Origin: Promicromonospora panici
GTDB lineage: Bacteria > Actinomycetota > Actinomycetes > Actinomycetales > Cellulomonadaceae
Length of the DNA: 64,000 nucleotides
Direction of reading: 5' to 3'
Assembly (NCBI RefSeq): GCF_900608595.1
Contig: NZ_UWYY01000024.1
Location: 1-64,000 of the forward strand
In this document: in pieces, positions 45,083 through 53,733 of the stretch
Position numbering within the stretch: the first letter of the stretch is position 1
Layout: each line of letters opens with the position of its first letter
The notes under the pieces: model-generated
What the model was told of the DNA's origin: nothing
What the model saw: the letters and a program-made list of their open reading frames with translations, nothing else
The model's database searches: none
Program-made: the position numbers and the translations under genes

Positions 45083-46798
45083 ATGACTGACTCCGTCTCC
45101 AACAACGACGTTGCCGCAGCGGACGACACCGACGTCATTGTCATCGGCGCGGGGCTGTCGGGGCTCGTCGCCGCGACCGAGCTGACGGCGGCGGGCAAGC
45201 GGGTGGTCCTGCTCGACCAGGAACCCGCCGCGTCGCTGGGCGGACAGGCCTGGTGGTCGTTCGGCGGGCTGTTCCTGGTGGACTCCCCCGAGCAGCGCCG
45301 TCTCAACGTCAAGGACTCGTTCGACCTCGCCTTCGCCGACTGGCTCGGCTCCGCCCAGTTCGCGCCCGGCGCGGAACGGGGCGAGGGCCCTGACCGCTTC
45401 GGGTACCGGTGGGCCAAGGCGTTCGTCGAGTTCGCAGCCGGCGACATGCGGTCGTGGATGCGCGCCAAGGGGGTGGGCTGGTTCCCGCTGGTGCAGTGGG
45501 CGGAGCGGGGCGGCTACCCGGCGGGTGGGCACGGCAACTCGGTGCCCCGGTTCCACGTCACGTGGGGCACCGGCCCCGCCGTCGTCGAGCCGTTCGTAGC
45601 CGCCGCGCACGAGGCGAACCGGGCCGGGCTCCTCGACCTGCGCTTCCGGCACCGGGTCACGTCCCTGGTCACCACGGACGGCCGCGTCACCGGTGTGCGC
45701 GCGGAGATCCTGGCCGACGACGCCGCAGGCCGCGGCGAGCCCTCGAACCGCACGGTGACCGGCGAGGTCGAGCTGTCCGCACGCGCCGTCGTCGTCGCGA
45801 GCGGTGGCATCGGTGCGAACCACGACCTGGCGCGGGCCCACTGGTCCGCGGACGCCGGGCGCCTGCCGGAGCGGATGCTGTCCGGGGTCCCGGACTCGAC
45901 GGACGGGCTCATGCTCGGCGTCGCCGCGGCGTCCGGCGCGGCGCTCGTGCACGAGGGCCGCATGTGGCACTACCCCGAGGGCATCGCCAACCACTCCCCC
46001 GTGTGGTCGAAGCACGGCATCCGGATCCTGCCCGGCCCGTCCTCGCTGTGGCTCGACGCCGACGGCGGCCGCCTGCCCGGGCCCCTGTTCCCCGGCTTCG
46101 ACGCGCTCGGCGCGCTGCAGCACGTGACCAGCCGCGGCGACGACCACTCCTGGTTCGTGCTGAACAAGACGATCATGGAGAAGGAGTTCGCGCTGTCAGG
46201 CTCTGAGCAGAACCCCGACCTGACCGGCAAGTCGGTGCCGCTGCTCCTGGAGCGCGTGCGCGGCCGGTCGGTGCCGGTCCGGACCTTCGCGGAGCAGTCG
46301 GAGGAGTTCCTCTGGGCCGACACCCCCGCCGAGCTCGCCGCGAAGATGAACGCTCTCACCGACGCCACGCCCGGGTCCTCGGGACACATCGACGGCGAAG
46401 CGCTGGCTGCCCTGATGACGGCCCGCGACGCGCAGGTCGCCACGGGGCTCGGCAAGGACCCGCAGGTCGTCGCGACGTCGGCCGCGCGCCACTTCATCGT
46501 GGACAAGGCGATCCGCGTCTCGCCGCCGCGCGCCCTCAGCGAACCGAAGGACGGGCCGCTGCTCGCCGTCCGCCTGTCGGTGCTGACCCGCAAGACGCTC
46601 GGCGGCATGTGGTGCGACGAGAAGGGCCGCGCGCTGACCCCGGCGGGGGAGGTCCTGGAGGGACTGTGGGCCGTGGGCGAGGCCGCGGGCTTCGGCGGCG
46701 GCGGCGTGCACGGCCACCGCGCGCTGGAGGGCACGTTCCTGGGCGGCTGCCTCTTCACGGGGCGGACGACGGGCCGGGCGCTCGCGGAGTCGCTGTAA
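45083..46798 (+). CDS. FAD-binding dehydrogenase (3-ketosteroid-dehydrogenase / fumarate-reductase-like)
   Basis: This 571-residue flavoprotein has FAD-binding 'VIVIGAGLSGLVAATELTAAG', the second glycine-rich segment 'AVVVASGGIGANHDL' and C-terminal 'GGMWCDEKGRALTP' plus 'LWAVGEAAGFGGGGVHG', typical of the KstD/fumarate-reductase flavoprotein group. The actinobacterial members of this exact length are annotated only as FAD-binding dehydrogenases, and the substrate is unknown. There is no signal peptide. TACAGT (45071-45076) lies six bases before ATG 45083, with no Shine-Dalgarno sequence, so it is probably made from a leaderless message in addition to read-through from glgX. It ends at the repeat cluster 46829-46967, convergent with tyrA. 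Confidence 0.88.
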   Translation: MTDSVSNNDVAAADDTDVIVIGAGLSGLVAATELTAAGKRVVLLDQEPAASLGGQAWWSFGGLFLVDSPEQRRLNVKDSFDLAFADWLGSAQFAPGAERGEGPDRFGYRWAKAFVEFAAGDMRSWMRAKGVGWFPLVQWAERGGYPAGGHGNSVPRFHVTWGTGPAVVEPFVAAAHEANRAGLLDLRFRHRVTSLVTTDGRVTGVRAEILADDAAGRGEPSNRTVTGEVELSARAVVVASGGIGANHDLARAHWSADAGRLPERMLSGVPDSTDGLMLGVAAASGAALVHEGRMWHYPEGIANHSPVWSKHGIRILPGPSSLWLDADGGRLPGPLFPGFDALGALQHVTSRGDDHSWFVLNKTIMEKEFALSGSEQNPDLTGKSVPLLLERVRGRSVPVRTFAEQSEEFLWADTPAELAAKMNALTDATPGSSGHIDGEALAALMTARDAQVATGLGKDPQVVATSAARHFIVDKAIRVSPPRALSEPKDGPLLAVRLSVLTRKTLGGMWCDEKGRALTPAGEVLEGLWAVGEAAGFGGGGVHGHRALEGTFLGGCLFTGRTTGRALAESL

Positions 46799-46828
46799 GT
46801 CCCGGCCAGCCGGCCCATCGGCCGTACG

Positions 46829-46967
46829 GGCGCCGAACCGCAAGCTGCAAGTCGATCTCGCCCCCCACCGGCGCCGAACCGCAAGCTACGGGTCGATCCG
46901 GGCACGGATGGACTCGGTTGTTTCGGTTCGGCGCCCAGATCCGCGACCAAGTTGCGGTTCGGCGGTC
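46829..46967. repeat. Intergenic repeat cluster between convergent genes
   Basis: GGCGCCGAACCGCAAGCT occurs twice in direct orientation (46829-46846 and 46870-46887). It is answered by inverted segments GGTTCGGCGCC (46925-46935) and TTGCGGTTCGGCG (46952-46964), allowing nested stems. Bases 46935-46949 equal the first 15 bases of the window. It lies between the stops of the FAD dehydrogenase (46798) and tyrA (46994) and probably terminates both. Confidence 0.75.
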
Positions 46968-46993
46968 CGGCCGGAATCAGTCTCCGACGACCG

Positions 46994-48073
46994 CTACCGC
47001 AGCAGGGCGTTGCCGTCCTCCAGGGCAATCACGACGGCGCCCACCGCGCAGCGGCTCACCAGCTCCGCCGGCCAGCCGTCCGTCAGCGGCACCACCTCGA
47101 CGTCCGAGCCGCCCGAGCCGCCCGAGCCGACGTCGGAGCCGCCCGTCCCGACACCCGGGTGCAGACCCGTCACGCGGGTACCGCCCGGGCGACCGATCCG
47201 CTCGCGCACCGGGTCAGGGCGGTCGAAGAACCAGTGGGTCGGCGCGTTGGAGTCCAGCGCGTCCGCGAGCCGCTCGAGATCCCGGGCCGCGAGCCGCAGC
47301 ACGGGCGCCACCCAGGCGCCGTTCTCGGTCACCATCGCCTCGGTGCGGCGGGGGTCGGTCAGGCCCACCCGGGTCCCGTCGCGGAACGATCCGGCGGCGA
47401 GCCCCAGCGCCAGGTCCCGTACCGGGGCGCTCGCGACGACCCCCAGCAGCTGGTTGGCCAGCACGTGTGGCACGTGCGAGACGAGGGCGACGGCCTCGTC
47501 GTGCAGCTTGTCGGTGAGCACCGCGGCCGTCCCGCCCAGCGGGCCCGTGACCAGGCGGAGCACGCGCTCCAGCCGCCACGGGTCGGTTCCGGCGACGCCG
47601 GACTCCGGGTCGCCGGGGCGGCAGGTCACCGCCCACGGGATGCCCTGCATGAGCTCCGCCGACGACGACTCGAACCCGCTCCGCTCCGTCCCGGACATCG
47701 GGTGCGCGCCCACGTAGCGGTCGCCCAGCCCGGCGTCGGTGACCGCTTCGCGCACCGGCGCCTTCACCGAGCCGACGTCGGTCACCGTCGGGTCCCAGCC
47801 CGGCTCCCCGGCCAGGGCCTCGGCCAGCTCCGCCGCGACGGCCCGCATGACGCGCAGCGGCGCGGCGAGCACCACGATCTCGGGCCGCTGCACCGCGAGC
47901 CCGGCGACGTCGTCCGCCACCGGGAGGCCCGCCGCCCGTGCCTCCTCGGCCGACGACGGGTCGGTGGCCACCACGGGCACGCCCGCCGCCTGCAGGGCAC
48001 GCGCCAGGGAGCCGCCGATCAGGCCGAGGCCCACGATGCCGACCGGCCCGCTCTGGGAACCGGAGCCGCTCAC
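46994..48073 (-). CDS. tyrA: Prephenate dehydrogenase TyrA
   Basis: The 359-residue enzyme makes 4-hydroxyphenylpyruvate for tyrosine synthesis. The NAD-binding Rossmann fold begins 'VGIVGLGLIGGSLARALQAAG'. The catalytic region includes 'TDVGSVKAPVREAV' and the substrate-binding His of 'GAHPMSGTERSGFE', followed by 'HDEAVALVSHVPHVLANQL'. A flexible Gly/Ser-rich stretch near residue 320 precedes a short C-terminal segment ending 'VVIALEDGNALLR', which may be a remnant regulatory domain. GTG 48073 overlaps the pheA stop (GTGA). It is the last gene of a three-gene unit. Confidence 0.95.
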   Translation of the reverse strand: MSGSGSQSGPVGIVGLGLIGGSLARALQAAGVPVVATDPSSAEEARAAGLPVADDVAGLAVQRPEIVVLAAPLRVMRAVAAELAEALAGEPGWDPTVTDVGSVKAPVREAVTDAGLGDRYVGAHPMSGTERSGFESSSAELMQGIPWAVTCRPGDPESGVAGTDPWRLERVLRLVTGPLGGTAAVLTDKLHDEAVALVSHVPHVLANQLLGVVASAPVRDLALGLAAGSFRDGTRVGLTDPRRTEAMVTENGAWVAPVLRLAARDLERLADALDSNAPTHWFFDRPDPVRERIGRPGGTRVTGLHPGVGTGGSDVGSGGSGGSDVEVVPLTDGWPAELVSRCAVGAVVIALEDGNALLR

Positions 48074-49050
48074 CAGAGCAGCCCTCGGTCGCGCGCCGGC
48101 CCGGAGTCCTTCGCCGACACGGAGCCGACCGGGACGTGGTCCGGGTCGAGCACGCCGTCGAGCGACCGGAACCCCGCTCCGGCCGGGAACAGGCCGAGCG
48201 TCTTGAGGGAGTCGCCGGCGGCGAGCAGGTCGCTCAGCACCTCGCGCGCGCCCGGGTCCCAGGGGGCCTCGTCGAAGGTCACCACGAACACGTACTTGCT
48301 CTCCTGGGCCTTGAGCGGCCGGGTGATCAGGCTGGACATGTTCACTCCCCGGTCGCCGAACGCCGCGGTGATCCGCGCCAGCACGCCCGGCCCCGTCACG
48401 GACGGGGTGATCGCGACCATCGTCTTCCAGGCCGTCGCCCCGGCGGCGCGCGAGCGCGCCAGGTGCGCCTCGGCCTCGCCCCGCCTGGTCAGCACGAGGA
48501 ACCGGGTACGGCCGCCGCGGAAGTCCTCCACGGCCTTCGCATACGTGTCCAGCCCGTACAGCTCGCCGCAGATCGTGGGGCCCAGCGCAATCGTGCCGGG
48601 CCCGGCGTCGCGGCACGCGGCCGCGTTGGACGACGCCGGGGCGGTCGCCAGCCCGGTGCCCGTGACGAAGCCCGCGCACTGCGCCAGGCCGTGCGGGTGC
48701 GCGGACACCTCGGTCAGCTCGCCGTGCCCGGGGCGCACGAACGCGTCGAACGACACGTCGATCGCCACCTCGTCGACGGCCACGACGTCCGCGCTGGACA
48801 GGAGCGCGTCCAGCGACGGCACCACGTAACCCTCGACGGACGACTCGATGGCGACGACGCCGACGTCGGCCGCGCCGGCCGCCACGACGTCGTGCACGTC
48901 CTTGACGGTGTCGAGCGGCTCGGCGGACACCTCGCCGTCGGTGTCCCGTGTGGTGACGTGCCGGCGCGCCCACTCCAGGGCCGCCTGGTGCGTGAACGTG
49001 CCCTCCGGCCCCAGGTAAGCGGTCCGGATGCCGCGCGCCGCGCCCGGCAT
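48070..49050 (-). CDS. pheA: Prephenate dehydratase PheA
   Basis: This enzyme converts prephenate to phenylpyruvate for phenylalanine synthesis. The 326-residue form has 'TAYLGPEGTFTHQAALEWA' at the N-terminus, 'VVAIESSVEGYVVPSLDAL', the catalytic T-R-F in 'GGRTRFLVLTRRG' and a C-terminal ACT domain ('GVLARITAAFGDRGVNMSSL') that should bind Phe; the usual E-S-R-P regulatory motif reads 'LITRPLK'. The start is open: ATG 49050 is given, while GTG 49056 would overlap the upstream stop by four bases as its neighbours do, and ATG 49062 is also in frame. Confidence 0.94.
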   Translation of the reverse strand: MPGAARGIRTAYLGPEGTFTHQAALEWARRHVTTRDTDGEVSAEPLDTVKDVHDVVAAGAADVGVVAIESSVEGYVVPSLDALLSSADVVAVDEVAIDVSFDAFVRPGHGELTEVSAHPHGLAQCAGFVTGTGLATAPASSNAAACRDAGPGTIALGPTICGELYGLDTYAKAVEDFRGGRTRFLVLTRRGEAEAHLARSRAAGATAWKTMVAITPSVTGPGVLARITAAFGDRGVNMSSLITRPLKAQESKYVFVVTFDEAPWDPGAREVLSDLLAAGDSLKTLGLFPAGAGFRSLDGVLDPDHVPVGSVSAKDSGPARDRGLLW

Positions 49051-49052
49051 CG

Positions 49053-49892
49053 TCACGCCCATCGCGGCGTCAGGGCGTCCGGCCCGGGCACGAACGACCC
49101 GCCCGGGAGCACCGCCAGGGTGCGGTGCTCGACGCCCCGCACGGTGAGCGCGTCGACCAGGTTCCCCAGCGTGTCCGACGTCGGGCAGGAGAACGACGTG
49201 AAGAACACGTGCGGCCCGTCGGACGACGGCTGGCTGCGCAGGTGGTCCAGGTCGAGTCCGGCGTCCGCGATGACCGCGAGCGTGGGCTGCAGGGAGCCCA
49301 GGTGGTCGTCGGCCGGGCCGAACGCGAGCCACACCTGAGCGGGCTGGCTGAACGCCGGCCAGTCGGTGCGGGACTCCAGCAGCCCGTACCAGACGGGCTC
49401 ACCCTCGGCGAGGGCCGCGCTGTCGGGGAGCTCCACGAAGCCCGCCGGGACGCGGGACCGCTCGATCACGAGCGACCCGCCCTCTCCCGCCAGGGCGATC
49501 CGCTCCTCGACGGTCGCCCGCGTGGGCACCAGCCGGGGGCTCGCGCCGAGGCCGCGCAGCACGTTCGCGCAGTCCCGCATGCCCGCCTCGTCGATCACCA
49601 CCTGGCCGCCCGTGGCACCGGCGCCGACCCAGACCCACTGGCCGGGCACCGCCACCGCCGCCGTCACGATGAGCGACGACGCGCCCTCCAGGAGGGCGCG
49701 TTCGAGGCCCGGCGCCGGGTGCTCCGGGTGTCCCAGGTGCACCACGGCGGCCAGGGCCTCGATGCTCGCCACCGTGGCGAGCGTGTCCGCCGTGGTGCCG
49801 AGGTCGAGCAGCTCGACCGGGTCGTTCCAGCCCGCCATCCGCGCGGCAAGCACCGCGTGCGCGGGAGACTCCCGCTCGCTACGTCCTAACAT
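49053..49892 (-). CDS. PheA/ACT-like protein of unknown function upstream of pheA
   Basis: I do not recognise a named family for this 279-residue protein. Its C-terminal third (about 185-270) runs parallel to the ACT domain of PheA: 'GPADDHLGSLQPTLAVIADAG' then a beta-rich part ending 'LAVLPGGSFVPG', beside 'LGLFPAGAGF' in PheA. The N-terminal part has alternating beta/alpha segments with 'LIVTAAVAVPGQWVWVGAG' but no T-R-F catalytic motif. It could be a catalytically dead dehydratase relative that regulates PheA or TyrA, or a chorismate-mutase-like protein that I cannot confirm. It is the first gene of the unit, ending two to nine bases before pheA depending on the start chosen. Confidence 0.65.
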   Translation of the reverse strand: MLGRSERESPAHAVLAARMAGWNDPVELLDLGTTADTLATVASIEALAAVVHLGHPEHPAPGLERALLEGASSLIVTAAVAVPGQWVWVGAGATGGQVVIDEAGMRDCANVLRGLGASPRLVPTRATVEERIALAGEGGSLVIERSRVPAGFVELPDSAALAEGEPVWYGLLESRTDWPAFSQPAQVWLAFGPADDHLGSLQPTLAVIADAGLDLDHLRSQPSSDGPHVFFTSFSCPTSDTLGNLVDALTVRGVEHRTLAVLPGGSFVPGPDALTPRWA

Positions 49893-49926
49893 GTGCGCAA
49901 CTTACCGCCGTCGGAGCCTTACGGCT

Positions 49927-52900
49927 CTACTCGCAGACCACCGGGTTGTCCGGGTTGTAGGAGTGGTTGAACGAGTTCTCCTTGACCACCTGGCCGTCGC
50001 GGAGGACCTTGCGGGAGATGGTGACGGAGAAGCCGTCCTCGCCGCCGGGGTACGGCTCGCAGTCCGCCGAGGAGTCGCGGATCGTCGTCTTCGGCACGAT
50101 GTTCCGCTTGGGGCTGGTGCTCTCCTGCACGGTGTAGTACTTGGTGCTCCAGATGCGGACCGTGAGCTCGCCGCCGGACACGAAGGACTGCATGACCGCC
50201 CCGTACGGGGTGTCGTTGGTGAACTTCATGTCCTTGGCGCCCACGTAGATCGTGGCCTCGCGGCCCGGTGGGTAGCGCGGGAACCAGTACGAGTGCGCGT
50301 GGTGCTCGATGTCCTCGAAACCGGCGAAGAAGCCCGCGTTGAACGAGGTCGTGGCCATCTGGGACAGCCCGCCGCCCACCGCCTCGACGTGCTTGCCGTC
50401 CTCGACGACGCCCGCGTCGAAGTACCCGTTCTCGAGCGTGATCGGTGCCAGGGCCTCCAGCAGGGAGAAGGTCTCGCCGGGCTTGATGAGGTCGCCCGTG
50501 ATCATCTGCGCGCCACGCACCAGGTTCTGGGTGCGCACGGGCTCGTTCGTCAGCGGCGTGCTGAACTCCGAGACGACCTCCTTGACGCCCAGCTTCTTCA
50601 GCGACTGGACGGTCTCCTCCGGGTCCTGCTCGACCAGCTCGACCGAGGTCTCGCGGTCGTCGCTCGTCGCGGCGATCCGCACGGCCTTGGCCGCCTCGGC
50701 GGCGTCGAGCGTCGTGCCGGTCTTGCCCTCGACGACGGTCGGCCGGCCGCCGACGAACTCGAAGTGCGCGTCGTCCGGGACCTCCAGCAGGTTCGTCGTG
50801 CCGTCGACGATGGCCTGGACGGTCGCGTCCTTGTCCACGATGATGGCCAGCTTGTCGTCGCGCTGCTCGAACCGGATCAGCCCGGCCAGCACCTCGGTTG
50901 GCAGCACCGGCGTCTGATCGCCGACGGACACCGTGACCGGCCCGGAGACGACCTTCTGCGCCACGGCGAAGTTCTCGTCGGTCTCCTGCTGCGAGATCGT
51001 CGGAGCGACCGGCTCGACCGGCAGCTCGAACGGGCTCTCCTCGTTGACCCAGCGCTCCTTGATGATGCGGGCCGTCTCGCTCGCGACGATCCGCGAGCCC
51101 TCCTTCGGGTCCGTCTTGACCGCCTGGCCGTCGACGAACGCGACGGTGCCGTCCACGGGGTCCACTGCGAGCGAGTCCTCGAGGCCCGCGACCGCGGCGT
51201 CGAACTTCTTGTCGTCGATGTTCAGGACCAGCTCCTGCTCGGAGCCGCCGAACATGTGCGCCCACATGCGCATCGGGCTCAGCGAGAACCCGGTGAGCTC
51301 AGCCACCGTCGCGTCGGCGTCGATCGCCAGGCCGCTCGGCTCCGGCGACAGCTGCGCCTTGCCCTCACCCGCGGTGAGCGCGATCGGCTCCTTGACCCGC
51401 GGAGCGAGCTGCTCCGTCAGCGCGGACGCCGCCTCGGCCTGCGTCATACCACCGACGTCGACTCCGGCCACCGTGGTCTCGGTCGGCACCGTGTCGCTCT
51501 GGGTCCACGCCACCAGGACGTAGATCCCGAACAGCAGGACAGCGGCCAGCACCGCGAACAGCGCGATCTTCGGACCGCGGCTCGGGGCGCCGTCGCCGGC
51601 GAGCCCGAAGAAGCCGCCCTGGTCGGCCGGGTTCGGGCCGCCGGGGACGTTCGGGCCCGCGGGGCCGTGGGGGCCGGCGGGACCGCCGGGCGTGCCGGGG
51701 CCGTTCGGCCCGGCGGGGCCCTGCTCGGACGCCGCCAGCGGCGTCGCGTCCGGGCGCACGGGCGCCCAGCGCGTGCCGGCCAACGGACGCGACACCCGCT
51801 GGATCGCACCGGTCAGCGGCTTGAGGAACGAGTTCTGGCCGGGGTTCGGTGCGGGCACCGTGCCCGGTCCCGGGGGCGGCACAGCGCCCGACGGCGGGAT
51901 GAGCGAGCGCGGCGGGACGGACGGCGGTGCGGGCGCGACGGGCGGCGGAGCAGGCGCGACAGGCGGTGCCGGGACCGCCGCGGAACTCGCCGCTGCTGCC
52001 GTGCCTGCCGCGGCGGCTGTGGCCGCTGCTCCCGCTGCGGGGGCTGCCCCTGCTCCAGTGGGTGCTGAGGAACCTGTCGGCGCCGCCGACCCAGCCGCGG
52101 TCGGGATCGGCTCGGCCTTGGCAGGTGCCGCCGACTCGTTGGCGGCGTTCGCAGGCTCGGCCGGCTTGGGAGCCGCCTTGACGGGCTCAGCCTGCTCAGG
52201 AGCCTTCACGGGCTCGGTCGACCTGGGCGCCGCCGACTCAGGAGCAGCCTTCGCGGGCGCCGCCGCCTCCGGGGCGGTCTTGGGTGCGGTCGGTTCGGCC
52301 GCGGCGTCGGCCGAGCGCGCCTCGGGGGTCGCGCCGTCGGACGCCGACACGGCGGTAGCCGCGTCCGCCGTCTCGTCGGGCGTCTTGTTCGGGTCTGTCA
52401 CGTGTGGGGCCTGTCCTGCCGTCGAGAGGGCCGGCGTCGTGCCCGGCGTGGTGGTGTCCTGCGGCCGCGCGGCCTGATTCCCGCTGCTGCCCGACCCGGG
52501 CGTCCACTTGGGCGGGCGGTCGAACGCAAAGACGCGGGGGGTGTATCCGCTGCGGGGTGTCGCGGCGGCCTTGGTGGTCGGCGTCGCGAGCTTCTCCACG
52601 ACGGTCTGCAGCACGGCTACCTGGTCCGGAGCGTCAACGACGGGCACGACGGGCGCACTCGGGTTCGCCGGCGGCGTCGGGGCCCCGGGCCCGCTCGGGC
52701 GGCCGGCGGACGCCGCGGCGTCCGCTCCGCCAGCCCTGGGGGCGCTCTCGGGTGCTGCCGCTCTTGCGGGCGGCACGACGGGCGGGCGCGGGGCCTTCGG
52801 GGCCTCGGACTGCTCCGGACGGGTCACGGGCTGGGCCTTCTCTGGGGATCGGGGAACCGGCTGAGCGGTCGGTCGACCGGCCGGTACTGCGGACTGCGCG

Positions 52901-53064
52901 GCCCCCGGGTCCGTCGGTCGTACCGGGGGTCTCGGCGCCTGTTGCGGCACGCTGCCAGGGCGCGTCCTGGACAGGCGGGGAGGCGACACCGGGGCAGGTC
53001 TTGTCCCGGCGTTCTCGTCTGACGTCGGCTCGAGCGGTTCGTCACGCTCGGTCGGCTGGCCCAT
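49927..53064 (-). CDS. Very long VanW-family cell-envelope protein with disordered cytoplasmic half
   Basis: This 1045-residue protein has two halves. Residues 1-500 are low-complexity, rich in Pro, Ala, Glu and Lys, with many 'AAP', 'PAPP' and 'KAAPE'-like repeats and a Gly/Pro collagen-like stretch just before the membrane. A single helix ('IALFAVLAAVLLFGIYVLVAW', near 505-525) is followed by peptidoglycan-binding-4-like domains (about 530-800; 'VDVGGMTQAEAASAL') and a VanW domain (about 830-1000; 'KPGETFSLLEAL', 'EAVGGGLSQMATTSFNAGFF'). It should span the membrane with the VanW part facing the wall. VanW's biochemical role is not established. ATG 53064 has GGAG ten bases upstream. A TAGGAT box on the minus strand (53166-53171) may be its promoter. 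Confidence 0.88.
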   Translation of the reverse strand: MGQPTERDEPLEPTSDENAGTRPAPVSPPRLSRTRPGSVPQQAPRPPVRPTDPGAAQSAVPAGRPTAQPVPRSPEKAQPVTRPEQSEAPKAPRPPVVPPARAAAPESAPRAGGADAAASAGRPSGPGAPTPPANPSAPVVPVVDAPDQVAVLQTVVEKLATPTTKAAATPRSGYTPRVFAFDRPPKWTPGSGSSGNQAARPQDTTTPGTTPALSTAGQAPHVTDPNKTPDETADAATAVSASDGATPEARSADAAAEPTAPKTAPEAAAPAKAAPESAAPRSTEPVKAPEQAEPVKAAPKPAEPANAANESAAPAKAEPIPTAAGSAAPTGSSAPTGAGAAPAAGAAATAAAAGTAAAASSAAVPAPPVAPAPPPVAPAPPSVPPRSLIPPSGAVPPPGPGTVPAPNPGQNSFLKPLTGAIQRVSRPLAGTRWAPVRPDATPLAASEQGPAGPNGPGTPGGPAGPHGPAGPNVPGGPNPADQGGFFGLAGDGAPSRGPKIALFAVLAAVLLFGIYVLVAWTQSDTVPTETTVAGVDVGGMTQAEAASALTEQLAPRVKEPIALTAGEGKAQLSPEPSGLAIDADATVAELTGFSLSPMRMWAHMFGGSEQELVLNIDDKKFDAAVAGLEDSLAVDPVDGTVAFVDGQAVKTDPKEGSRIVASETARIIKERWVNEESPFELPVEPVAPTISQQETDENFAVAQKVVSGPVTVSVGDQTPVLPTEVLAGLIRFEQRDDKLAIIVDKDATVQAIVDGTTNLLEVPDDAHFEFVGGRPTVVEGKTGTTLDAAEAAKAVRIAATSDDRETSVELVEQDPEETVQSLKKLGVKEVVSEFSTPLTNEPVRTQNLVRGAQMITGDLIKPGETFSLLEALAPITLENGYFDAGVVEDGKHVEAVGGGLSQMATTSFNAGFFAGFEDIEHHAHSYWFPRYPPGREATIYVGAKDMKFTNDTPYGAVMQSFVSGGELTVRIWSTKYYTVQESTSPKRNIVPKTTIRDSSADCEPYPGGEDGFSVTISRKVLRDGQVVKENSFNHSYNPDNPVVCE

Positions 53065-53255
53065 CGGCACGCTCCGTGCAACTACCCGAGACGCGGGCTC
53101 TCCGCGTCCCCCAAGGGCGCACCGGACCTGCGGCGAATCCGCTGGACGGGACCGCCCTGCCGGGCATCCTATCCAGCGAGAATCCTGCCGAAGGCCGCGT
53201 TCTGGGCGCCCCGAGGTGGAGGTTGTGTATCAATCCTGCCCACCATCTTGAACCA

Positions 53256-53275
53256 GTCTGCGAAGAACCGCAGAC
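53256..53275 (-). terminator. Small hairpin after the membrane-protein gene
   Basis: GTCTGCG and CGCAGAC form a 7-bp stem with a 6-base loop just past the stop at 53277. It probably separates this gene from the VanW gene. Confidence 0.5.
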
Positions 53276-53276
53276 C

Positions 53277-53693
53277 TCATGCGGCAGGCCGATCGCGGCC
53301 CACCGGAACCTCTGTGAACCACGACGCCGGCAGGAACGCCACGACGGCCAGGACGGCGACCCCCGCGTACGACCAGACCATGCCCAGCACGCCCGCCGGG
53401 ACCACGACGTCGCCGCCCGAGCCCGGTAGCGACAGGGCCTGCACCATGGCCACCCAGCCCACACCGAATCCCAGGAGGGTTCCGTAGCCGGCCCAGGCGC
53501 GCGAGAGCACGCCCGCCGCGGCCGTCAGCGCCAGCGCGAGGACCAGCCCGAGATACCAGGACTCGTCGCCGAACCGGTGCACCACCGTACCGAGGGCGCC
53601 CATCACGACGCCGAGCAGAACCGCCAGCAAGGTGCGCACGATCGTTCGCCCGAGGGGGCGTCCGGATGAGTTCACCCAGCCATTGTCCAGCAT
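53277..53693 (-). CDS. Small four-helix membrane protein
   Basis: The 138-residue protein is almost entirely hydrophobic with about four membrane helices ('TLLAVLLGVVMGALGTVVH', 'LGLVLALALTAAAGVL', 'LLGFGVGWVAMVQALSL', 'VLGMVWSYAGVAVLAVVAF'). It resembles the DUF6113-type proteins often found near mycothiol genes in actinobacteria (from memory). No catalytic motif is seen. AGGTGA lies directly before ATG 53693. It is divergent from the LURP-one-like gene, with only 40 bases between the two starts. Confidence 0.7.
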   Translation of the reverse strand: MLDNGWVNSSGRPLGRTIVRTLLAVLLGVVMGALGTVVHRFGDESWYLGLVLALALTAAAGVLSRAWAGYGTLLGFGVGWVAMVQALSLPGSGGDVVVPAGVLGMVWSYAGVAVLAVVAFLPASWFTEVPVGRDRPAA

Positions 53694-53733
53694 TCACCTG
53701 GGAGGACCCTGCAGATATGGAACACTCCGGCGG

